Source of the DNA: Desulfobacterales bacterium
Lineage (GTDB): Bacteria > Desulfobacterota > Desulfobacteria > Desulfobacterales > JAUWMJ01
Direction: 5' to 3'
Assembly (NCBI GenBank): GCA_030613225.1
Contig: JAUWMJ010000188.1
Span: 1-6,434, forward strand
Length of the DNA stretch: 6,434 nt
Shown: positions 1 to 5,000 of the stretch, in pieces
Numbering within the stretch: the first letter of the stretch is position 1
Layout of the letters: every line of letters begins with the position of its first letter
Translations under genes and position numbers: made by a program
The notes under the pieces: generated by a model
What the model saw: the letters and a program-made list of their open reading frames with translations, nothing else
The model's database searches: none
Told to the model about the DNA's origin: nothing

Positions 1-154
1 ATCCATGGGACAGGATGTTGATAATAAACGCCAAACCGAAATCAGCGCCATTAACGGTGCGATAGTAAGAGAAGCTCAGAAACTTGGGGTTAAAGTACCG
101 GTTAATCAGACACTGACTGCACTTGTTGAGACGCTGCAAGCGCATTATAAATAA
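1..154 (+). CDS. panE: 2-dehydropantoate 2-reductase, C-terminal fragment (5' end outside window)
   Basis: The open frame enters from the left edge (first full codon at base 2) and gives 50 residues ending QAHYK-TAA. They match the C-terminal helical domain of ketopantoate reductase (PanE/ApbA family), which reduces 2-dehydropantoate to pantoate with NADPH in the cytosolic pantothenate/CoA pathway. The visible signature is SMGQDVDNKRQTEI followed by SAINGAIVREAQKLGV and PVNQTLTALV. The family normally has a Ser-Met..Asp-Val stretch, a Thr-Glu-Ile, an Ile-Asn-Gly and a late Pro-x-Asn-x-x-Leu in this order. The Glu of TEI corresponds to the functionally important Glu256 of the E. coli enzyme. 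The N-terminal Rossmann domain lies outside the window. The gene converges with dprA, and a 224-bp repeat element fills the gap. The assignment rests on a short but characteristic segment. Confidence 0.85.
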   Translation, partial: SMGQDVDNKRQTEISAINGAIVREAQKLGVKVPVNQTLTALVETLQAHYK

Positions 155-211
155 CCGGGTTTAAAGTTTTGCGATGCGGTATATTCGCAAGGAGATATTA
201 TTTATATAAGA

Positions 212-435
212 GTGACTAAAGTGAGCTAAAGTGTCTAAAGTGCCTAAAGTTGTGGTGTCGCTTCGCTCCAGGCTTCGTCTTTGGCTTCAATTTACGCTTT
301 CCAGGCTTTTCACAGGCTACGCTTTAAAGCTACGCCCTGACAAGACGCCCTGGCAAGCCATCTTTTTTATAAAAATAAAACAGACAGAATTCCTTAACTT
401 TAGTCACTTTAGTTCACTTTAGGCACTTTAGTCAC
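212..435. repeat. Palindromic intergenic element with tandem GTGNCTAAA arms (element 1)
   Basis: The left arm (212-248) has four head-to-tail units: GTGACTAAA, GTGAGCTAAA, GTGTCTAAA, GTGCCTAAA. The right arm (399-435), read on the - strand from its outer end, has GTGACTAAA, GTGCCTAAA, GTGAACTAAA, GTGACTAAA. Both arms start with the same unit and point inward, and each contains one 10-base unit among 9-base units. Pairing of the arms would be imperfect, mainly at the variable bases. The 150-bp centre is richer in GC than its flanks for most of its length and then turns AT-rich (about 361-397). It includes a direct repeat TCCAGGCTT (267-275 and 300-308) and a tandem 13-mer. Base 435 is also the last base of the dprA stop codon. 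No transposase gene and no clear target-site duplication are visible. It could be a non-autonomous repeat, a bidirectional terminator or a structured RNA; none is proven. Confidence 0.75.
332..357. repeat. Tandem 13-bp duplication inside element 1
   Basis: ACGCCCTGACAAG (332-344) is followed directly by ACGCCCTGGCAAG (345-357), two copies with one mismatch. Just upstream, GCTACGC occurs twice (316-322 and 329-335) around TTTAAA. The interior of element 1 is thus itself assembled from short duplicated words. Confidence 0.8.
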
Positions 436-1544
436 TATTTGGGTGATACGGTAAAATATTTTCCAGGGGATTGCCGGACAAACCCTTTTAACTCAAGTCT
501 TAAGAGTGAACTTAAAAGTTTTCCGGGCTCAATGGAGATCTTGTGTACAAGATCATCTATATGTAAAGGATATGGTCCAAGCGCATCAAATACTATCGAT
601 TCATCCGGTGAAAGCTGATCAACCGTTTCGATTATTTTATTTTTATCTGCGTTGTTCTCACCTGCGCAGGCAGCCATTGCAGGGGACAGCTCTTCAATAA
701 TATCCTGGGCATGTTCAACAAGCTTGGCTCCCTGTTTAATAAGGGTGTGCGTACCGGTACTTTTAAATGACTGGATGCTGCCCGGGACGGCAAAGACTTC
801 CCTGTTTTGCTCTGCCGCAAGTCGTGCTGTTATTAGTGAGCCGCTTTTTTTAGTGGCTTCAACGATCACAGTTCCAAGACTTATGCCACTGATGATCCTG
901 TTTCGTAAAGGAAAGTTATGTGCCTCGGGCTCCGTGTTAAGGGGAAATTCGGTAATAACAGCCCCGTTTTCAGCGATTTTATGAAAAAGTTTCAGATTTT
1001 GTGCGGGATAAACTCTTTCAAAACCGCTTCCAAGCACCGCAATAGTTTTACCCCTGCCTATCAGTGCGCCTTCGTGGGCGGCAGTATCAATACCTATTGC
1101 CATACCGCTGACCACGGTCATTTTACGGGAAGCCAAATCGGAACAAAGGCGTATTGTAGTGGAAACACCGTAGCTTGTTGCATTCCTTGAACCTACAACA
1201 GCAATACATCCGGTTGAAGTGTTGAGAGAACCATAAACATATAAAAAAGGAGGAGGATCAGGTATTTGAAGCAACAGCGGAGGGTACTCGGAATCAGACA
1301 TTGTAATAATCCGGTAACCTCTTTGTACTGTATTATCAAGCTCCCTTCTGACCCGGTCAGGCAGTTTATGTTTTTTGATAGCAGAGGCAAGGCGCCGGGT
1401 CATGCCTTCAACCTGCAAAAGTTCATTATAGGCTGACTGCAAAATAAGATCAGGTGAGCTGAAATGGTCAAAAAGCCTCTTAAAAGTATGATTTCCGATT
1501 CCAGGAACACTTTTAAGAAAAAACCATGGCAGAATTTTTTCCAT
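435..1544 (-). CDS. dprA: DNA processing protein DprA (Smf family), complete
   Basis: A 369-residue cytosolic protein of the DprA/Smf family. DprA binds incoming single-stranded DNA and loads RecA on it during natural transformation; it is also widely conserved in bacteria not known to be competent. Domain order is the usual one: an N-terminal helix-hairpin-helix/SAM-like region (about 1-75, with KSVPGIGNHTFKRL), the extended Rossmann fold (about 80-285) and a C-terminal winged-helix domain (about 308-367, SPDESIVFDALG to the end). Fold motifs seen are VVGSRNAT (116-123), VVSGMAIGIDTAAHEGAL (144-161), VYPAQN (178-183), TEFPL (198-202), NFPLRNRIISG (210-220), SGSLITA (234-240) and STGTHTLIKQGA (262-273). 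Length is normal for a three-domain member. The ATG start fits the typical family N-terminus, but the ribosome binding site is poor: AAAGGT ends 13 bases upstream, and a 10-bp hairpin lies directly before it. It follows secF by 123 bp, with element 2 in the gap. The stop codon TAG is followed in frame by TGA, supplied by element 1. Confidence 0.95.
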   Translation of the reverse strand: MEKILPWFFLKSVPGIGNHTFKRLFDHFSSPDLILQSAYNELLQVEGMTRRLASAIKKHKLPDRVRRELDNTVQRGYRIITMSDSEYPPLLLQIPDPPPFLYVYGSLNTSTGCIAVVGSRNATSYGVSTTIRLCSDLASRKMTVVSGMAIGIDTAAHEGALIGRGKTIAVLGSGFERVYPAQNLKLFHKIAENGAVITEFPLNTEPEAHNFPLRNRIISGISLGTVIVEATKKSGSLITARLAAEQNREVFAVPGSIQSFKSTGTHTLIKQGAKLVEHAQDIIEELSPAMAACAGENNADKNKIIETVDQLSPDESIVFDALGPYPLHIDDLVHKISIEPGKLLSSLLRLELKGFVRQSPGKYFTVSPK

Positions 1545-1564
1545 AAATAAGTTGACGACCTTTG

Positions 1565-1587
1565 AATAAATTACTCCGTAATTTATT
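1565..1587. other. 10-bp perfect hairpin in the dprA leader
   Basis: AATAAATTAC (1565-1574) and GTAATTTATT (1578-1587) are perfect inverted repeats with a 3-base loop. On the dprA strand the hairpin ends 20 bases before the ATG, and its far end overlaps the outer edge of element 2 by two bases. It is AT-rich with no following U-run, so it does not look like an intrinsic terminator. It may be part of the repeat boundary or a leader structure affecting dprA translation. Confidence 0.6.
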
Positions 1588-1671
1588 AGCTCATAGCTTA
1601 TAGCTGATAGCTCATAGCCTGTCCGCCACAGGCGGATTACTATGAGCTAAGAGCTATCAGCTATGAGCTAA
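1586..1671. repeat. Palindromic element with TAGCTNA heptamer arms (element 2)
   Basis: Two 32-base arms (1586-1617 and 1640-1671) are inverted copies matching at 29 of 32 positions. Each arm is a run of heptamers. The left arm reads TAGCTCA, TAGCTTA, TAGCTGA, TAGCTCA, TAG. The right arm on the - strand reads TAGCTCA, TAGCTGA, TAGCTCT, TAGCTCA, TAG. The 22-base loop holds its own stem, TCCGCC-ACA-GGCGGA (1622-1636), giving a cruciform-like fold. The first TAG of the right arm (1668-1670) is the secF stop codon. There is no U-run after the second arm on the - strand, so it is not a classical terminator, although such a fold could protect the secF mRNA 3' end or hinder readthrough into dprA. 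Confidence 0.85.
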
Positions 1672-2708
1672 GTTTTTTTTCCTCGCCCCTGCCAGGCAAG
1701 TAGAATAGGGCTTGCCACATATATGGAGGAATAAGTTCCCACCAGAACACCGATGATCATAGCGAATGCAAAGTCATGGATAATTCCTCCGCCCAGAACA
1801 AACAGGGTAATAAGCACAGTAAGGGTGGTTAAGGAGGTAAGCAGTGTGCGTGAGAGGGTTTCGTTTATACTTCTGTTCAGTATGAATTCAAGAGGTTTTT
1901 TATGGTGCTTTTTCAGGTTTTCACGAATGCGGTCAAAAACAATGATGGTATCGTTTAATGAATACCCGATAATAGTAAGGAGTGCCGCAATAATGGGCAG
2001 GGTAAACTCCTTGTCAAGGATGGAAAAGAGACCAACGGTGATAGTAACATCATGAATGAGTGCTACAATGGCACCCATGGCGTATTTAAGCTCGAGAAAC
2101 CAGAAAAGAATGAGGGTGACTATGAGTGCTGTGGCAATCAGAAACGGGATGCTGACATTAAAAAGATTAAAAAAGTAAATGGCGCCAATAAGTGCTGCTG
2201 TCATGACCCCACTCAAAACCCATTTTAATTCAAACCTGCCGGAGATATATATTGTTATAAACAAAAGGGCATAGAACATTGCAAAGAGAGCCTTTTCCCT
2301 GAGATCCTTGCCGACCTGGGGGCCAACCATTTCAACCCGGCGAATTTCAACGTTGGTACCTGTTGATGATTGTAGTGCTTTTTCCACTTTTTCTGAAAAG
2401 CCTTCGGAAGTCATAACTGCAATATCGGTACGGATAAGGAATTCATTTTCTTTCTTTTCACCAAACATCTGCACAGATGATTTTTTGAGTCCAATGGTAT
2501 AAAGCCCGGACTTAATATCGTCCAGTTGGACGGAATCAAAAAATTTTACCTGTACAAGTGTACCACCGGCAAAATCGACTCCGTATTTAGGGCCTTTGTG
2601 TATTATAATGGAGGAAATACTGACAAGGATCATTGCAATCGATACCAAGAAAGCTATCTTTCGTTTGCCGGTAAAATTTATGTTAATATCAGGTTTTATA
2701 AATTGCAT
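1668..2708 (-). CDS. secF: Protein translocase subunit SecF, with extra transmembrane hairpin
   Basis: A 346-residue inner-membrane protein that pairs with SecD to drive late steps of Sec export with the proton motive force. The first membrane segment is at about 18-36, followed by the conserved GVDFAGGTLVQV (43-54) and a periplasmic P4-like domain up to about 130. VEMVGPQVG (125-133) leads into the membrane domain. The conserved IGYSLNDTIIVFDRIREN (247-264) carries the Asp and Arg residues implicated in proton transport in the family, and SSIYVASPILL (327-337) ends it. Between RFE (158-160) and ALIHD (216-220) there are 60 residues where E. coli SecF has 19 from RFE to AHD, counting both ends inclusively about 46 fewer in the linker. 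The added part holds two hydrophobic stretches (about 165-182 and 186-205), predicting eight rather than six membrane segments. ATG start; GAGG lies 8 bases upstream. It follows secD by 20 bases, so the two are almost certainly cotranscribed. The stop codon lies inside element 2. Confidence 0.97.
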   Translation of the reverse strand: MQFIKPDININFTGKRKIAFLVSIAMILVSISSIIIHKGPKYGVDFAGGTLVQVKFFDSVQLDDIKSGLYTIGLKKSSVQMFGEKKENEFLIRTDIAVMTSEGFSEKVEKALQSSTGTNVEIRRVEMVGPQVGKDLREKALFAMFYALLFITIYISGRFELKWVLSGVMTAALIGAIYFFNLFNVSIPFLIATALIVTLILFWFLELKYAMGAIVALIHDVTITVGLFSILDKEFTLPIIAALLTIIGYSLNDTIIVFDRIRENLKKHHKKPLEFILNRSINETLSRTLLTSLTTLTVLITLFVLGGGIIHDFAFAMIIGVLVGTYSSIYVASPILLAWQGRGKKT

Positions 2709-2728
2709 TAATGTGGCCTCTTGAATTC

Positions 2729-4306
2729 CTATATGCTTATATGTTTAATTTTACGCTTCATCAAAATATAATCGAATATCATCCTGGTCATGATAAGGGC
2801 TGTAAAAAGACTTGCCAGTACGCCCAGACTTAAAGTAACGGCAAAACCCTTGACAGGACCTGTTCCAAACTGAAAAAGAACAAGCGCTGCAATAAGGGTT
2901 GTGACGTTGGCATCAAGGATGGTAAGAGTTGCCCTGTCGTAGCCGGCATCAACGGCTGCCCTGGGAGTCCTCCCGATATTTAATTCTTCCCGGATACGCT
3001 CAAATATTAAAACATTGGCATCCACTGCCATTCCTATTGTAAGTATTATTCCCGCTATTCCTGGAAGGGTAAGGGTAGCCTGAAAAGCGGCAAGCCCTGC
3101 TGCAATAAGAATGATATTAAAGACGAGAGCGAGATCGGCGAGAATGCCGGAAAATTTATAATAAATAATCATAAAAAGAACCACCAGGATACCACCGATG
3201 CACATGGATATAAGTCCTTTTCTAATTGAATCAGCGCCAAGGGAAGGTCCTACGGTTCTTTCTTCAAGGATCCTGACAGGCGCCGGCAGAGCGCCTGCCC
3301 TGAGTGCTATGGCAAGATCGTTTGCTTCTTCAGTGGTGAAACTGCCGGTAATTCGGGCCTGGCCGCCTGATATTTTTTCCTGGATTACCGGTGCTGAATA
3401 AACTTTATTATCCAGTACGATTGCAAGTCGCTTTTTAACATTTTCACCGGTTATTTTGGCAAAAGTACGTCCACCTTTTTTGTCAAAAGATATGGAAACA
3501 TAAGGTTCATTATACTGTGAATCAATCTGAACCCTTGCATCTGTGAGGTTTGCTCCTGTTAAAAGTGTTCGCTTTTTTACGAGAAAGGGTGTTTTTACTG
3601 AACGATTTGTTTCGGAACTCTGGGTAATCTGGTAGAGAATTTCGCTTCCGCGAGGGACGGAACCCTTAAGCGCGGAGTTAATGTCGTTGACCTCATCCAG
3701 CAGTTTGAATTCAAGGAGCGCTGTTTTTCCGATAAGGTCTTTTGCCCTTTGTGTATCCTTTATTCCAGGCAGTTGAATGAGAATCCGTTTTTCACCCTGG
3801 AGTCGTATATCAGGTTCGCTTACGCCAAACTGGTCTATACGGTTTCTGATTGTTTCAAGAGCCTGCCTGGTAGCCATTTCCTTGATATTGTCCGTTTCTT
3901 TTTCCGGGAGATCGAGAGTAATGGAAAACACTCCGTTTTCTGTTGATTTTGAAGCTATACGAAGACCACTGAATTCTTTGTCCAGAAACGCCTCAAATTT
4001 CTTAATGCTCTCTTCTTCCTTGATAGTGATAAGTATTTTTGCGCCCTGAATTCGTTCTATTTGTATTCTTCTGATGTGTTCTTTTTTGCAGAGACTACGA
4101 ATTTCCTGGCTTATTCGTTCAATATTACTTTCCACAGCCTTTTCCGTGTCAACTTCAAGGACAAGATGCATACCACCTTGAAGGTCAAGGCCTAAATTTA
4201 TCTTTTTGTGCGGCCAGAAAGTCGGCTTTATAGTCGGAAGAAGATAGATAAAGGCTGTAATAATAACTATAAGAACAAATACAGGTTTCCAAGAAATATT
4301 CTTCAA
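2729..4306 (-). CDS. secD: Protein translocase subunit SecD (TTG start)
   Basis: A 525-residue inner-membrane RND-like protein, partner of SecF and YajC. The first membrane helix is at about 8-25, followed by the hallmark INLGLDLQGGMHLVLEVD (36-53). A large periplasmic P1 region follows (about 54-355) with conserved RQALETIRNRIDQFGVSEP (147-165), IQLPGI (177-182) and ANDLAIALRAGALPAPV (328-344). Five more membrane segments then run from about 363 to 512. GIAGIILTIGMAVDANVLIFERIREEL (416-442) is family motif D4/D5; Asp429 in AVDANV corresponds to E. coli SecD Asp519, needed for proton-driven function. It is shorter than the 615-residue E. coli protein, mainly in P1, as in many bacteria. The start is TTG at 4304-4306: an in-frame TAA lies five codons upstream with no ATG or GTG between, and AAGGG sits 9 bases before it. 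The gap to yajC is 96 bases and contains two possible RNA structures. Confidence 0.96.
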   Translation of the reverse strand: MKNISWKPVFVLIVIITAFIYLLPTIKPTFWPHKKINLGLDLQGGMHLVLEVDTEKAVESNIERISQEIRSLCKKEHIRRIQIERIQGAKILITIKEEESIKKFEAFLDKEFSGLRIASKSTENGVFSITLDLPEKETDNIKEMATRQALETIRNRIDQFGVSEPDIRLQGEKRILIQLPGIKDTQRAKDLIGKTALLEFKLLDEVNDINSALKGSVPRGSEILYQITQSSETNRSVKTPFLVKKRTLLTGANLTDARVQIDSQYNEPYVSISFDKKGGRTFAKITGENVKKRLAIVLDNKVYSAPVIQEKISGGQARITGSFTTEEANDLAIALRAGALPAPVRILEERTVGPSLGADSIRKGLISMCIGGILVVLFMIIYYKFSGILADLALVFNIILIAAGLAAFQATLTLPGIAGIILTIGMAVDANVLIFERIREELNIGRTPRAAVDAGYDRATLTILDANVTTLIAALVLFQFGTGPVKGFAVTLSLGVLASLFTALIMTRMIFDYILMKRKIKHISI

Positions 4307-4315
4307 TGGTCTTTT

Positions 4316-4335
4316 CCCTTAAATATTTATTTAAG
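4316..4335 (-). promoter_or_regulatory. secD ribosome binding site adjoining an AT-rich palindrome
   Basis: On the - strand CTTAAATAAATATTTAAG (4335-4318) is an 8-bp palindrome with a 2-base loop. Its last bases run into the Shine-Dalgarno-like AAGGG (4320-4316), which lies 9 bases before the TTG start of secD. If the hairpin forms, it would partly hide the ribosome binding site. That effect is inferred; the stem is entirely AT except its outer pair and may be weak. Confidence 0.5.
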
Positions 4336-4358
4336 CATAATGATGGTGTTGTAAGAAA

Positions 4359-4378
4359 CCACCTTTTATGAAAGGTGG
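4359..4378 (-). terminator. Possible attenuator or partial terminator between yajC and secD
   Basis: On the - strand CCACCTTT, loop CATA, AAAGGTGG form a perfect 8-bp stem with five G-C pairs, immediately followed by TTTCTTAC. The U-run is short and interrupted, so a partial terminator or a 3' end for a yajC-only transcript is more likely than a full stop. It lies 24 bases after the yajC stop and about 50 bases before secD. It could equally be an RNA processing or stabilising stem. Confidence 0.45.
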
Positions 4379-4402
4379 GTTCAGGTTTTAAAAAGTCTGA
4401 AT

Positions 4403-4771
4403 TTATTTCGATTTTTTTGAATCAGGTTTGTTTTTTTTTTCAGGCGGGGGCTGGGTTGCCGTCTCTATTTTTGTTCCGACATTACCCCTGGCGACTTTAA
4501 CCCGAACCCTGTCGGATATTTCAACCGTTAATGTTGTTTCGTCAATGCCTGTTATGCGACCATGAATGCCGCCGCTTGTAATTATGCGGTCTCCTTTTTT
4601 AAGACCGGATATCATTTCGCGGTGTTGTTTTGTCTTTTTCTGTTGAGGCCGAATAAGCAGAAAATAAAAAATAACAAACATCAGGATAAGAGGGATAAAC
4701 CCTGAAAATCCTCCTGCTCCCTGTCCGGCAGCGTCTCCTCCCTGGCCCATTGCGTATGCGATACTAATCAA
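4403..4771 (-). CDS. yajC: Preprotein translocase subunit YajC (TTG start)
   Basis: A 122-residue single-span inner-membrane protein that associates with SecDF and SecYEG. After a short glycine-rich N-terminus (MGQGGDAAGQGAGGF, 8-22) comes one membrane segment (about 25-40, IPLILMFVIFYFLLI). The diagnostic RPQQKKTKQHREMI follows (41-54), and then the small cytoplasmic domain with LKKGDRIITSGGIHGRI (57-73). The tail (105-122) is Lys/Pro-rich and low in complexity and includes a run of ten A on the coding strand (4440-4431). The start is chosen as TTG (4769-4771) because AAAGGAGG lies 6 bases upstream, the best ribosome binding site in the window. An ATG seven codons inside (residue 8) is the alternative but would have no such site at the right distance. 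It heads the yajC-secD-secF cluster behind a long leader. Confidence 0.95.
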   Translation of the reverse strand: MISIAYAMGQGGDAAGQGAGGFSGFIPLILMFVIFYFLLIRPQQKKTKQHREMISGLKKGDRIITSGGIHGRITGIDETTLTVEISDRVRVKVARGNVGTKIETATQPPPEKKNKPDSKKSK

Positions 4772-4777
4772 GATAAA

Positions 4778-4785
4778 CCTCCTTT
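4778..4785 (-). promoter_or_regulatory. Strong ribosome binding site fixing the TTG start of yajC
   Basis: On the - strand AAAGGAGG is followed by TTTATC and then TTG. The near-perfect Shine-Dalgarno match at a spacing of 6 bases decides for TTG over the ATG 21 bases further in. Confidence 0.8.
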
Positions 4786-4797
4786 AATTGTTGATGG

Positions 4798-4831
4798 TTT
4801 CGTAAAAAGCCAAAAACCACTTTTTACGAAA
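4798..4831. other. 12-bp perfect inverted repeat just upstream of the yajC ribosome binding site
   Basis: TTTCGTAAAAAG (4798-4809) pairs with CTTTTTACGAAA (4820-4831) around a 10-base loop. On the yajC strand the stem ends 12 bases before AAAGGAGG. There is no U-run after it. It abuts element 3 on the other side. It could be a leader structure or part of a composite repeat. Confidence 0.7.
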
Positions 4832-4913
4832 CGTTTTAAGTTTTAGGTATTAAGTTTTAAGTAAAACAGATATTTACATTAACCTAAAACTTAAAACTTA
4901 ATACCTAAAACCT
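4832..4913. repeat. Palindromic element with ACYTAAW heptamer arms (element 3)
   Basis: A perfect 23-bp inverted repeat (4840-4862 with 4889-4911) surrounds a 26-base spacer. The right arm reads as heptamers ACCTAAA, ACTTAAA, ACTTAAT, ACCTAAA, then ACCT (4882-4913). The left arm on the - strand reads ACTTAAA, ACTTAAT, ACCTAAA, ACTTAAA (4862-4835). The design is the same as elements 1 and 2 with a different word. It lies in the RNase-yajC gap, inside the predicted yajC leader, and is flanked by the 12-bp hairpin on one side and a 6-bp ATTCGT/ACGAAT hairpin on the other. Confidence 0.85.
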
Positions 4914-4918
4914 GATAG

Positions 4919-4936
4919 ATTCGTTTTTCTACGAAT
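4919..4936. other. Small ATTCGT/ACGAAT hairpin flanking element 3
   Basis: ATTCGT (4919-4924) and ACGAAT (4931-4936) form a 6-bp stem with a 6-base loop TTTTCT. The word resembles the TTTCGTAAAAAG arm on the other side of element 3, so element 3 is bracketed by two related hairpins. Small and possibly fortuitous. Confidence 0.45.
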
Positions 4937-4969
4937 GTATCATTATTGATAGATAAATAAAGTTGCGCT

Positions 4970-4998
4970 GATATACTTTAAAAAAAAAATTACGTCAA
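4970..4998 (-). promoter_or_regulatory. Predicted sigma70-type promoter for yajC-secD-secF
   Basis: On the - strand TTGACG (4998-4993) and TATATC (4975-4970) are separated by exactly 17 bases. The -35 matches the consensus at five of six positions and the -10 at four of six. The spacer contains a T10 run. It begins three bases after the RNase stop codon. Transcription would start near 4962, leaving a leader of about 190 nt that holds element 3 and both flanking hairpins. Confidence 0.5.
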
Positions 4999-5000
4999 AT

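Noticed and set aside
169..190. TTGCGA/TCGCAA stem after panE as a terminator
   Set aside because: Only 6 bp with a 10-base loop and no U-run; too weak to call.
212..248. CRISPR-like short repeats
   Set aside because: Units are only 9-10 bases, directly adjacent without unique spacers, and inverted at the other end; no cas genes.
231..422. A 63-codon open frame (GTG start) across the panE-dprA gap
   Set aside because: It starts inside the left repeat arm and ends inside the right arm, has no ribosome binding site and no recognisable domain, and its openness follows from the 9-base repeat period. Treated as a by-product of element 1.
652..984. A 110-codon frame on the + strand inside dprA
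   Set aside because: Antisense to a well-conserved gene with clear family motifs; its translation shows no domain.
1552..1580. TTGACG on the + strand as a -35 box
   Set aside because: No -10 hexamer at 16-18 bases, and it would transcribe into the element and antisense to secF.
4980..4991. T-run on the - strand after the RNase gene as an intrinsic terminator
   Set aside because: No stable stem precedes it; the run lies between the -35 and -10 boxes of a promoter candidate instead.
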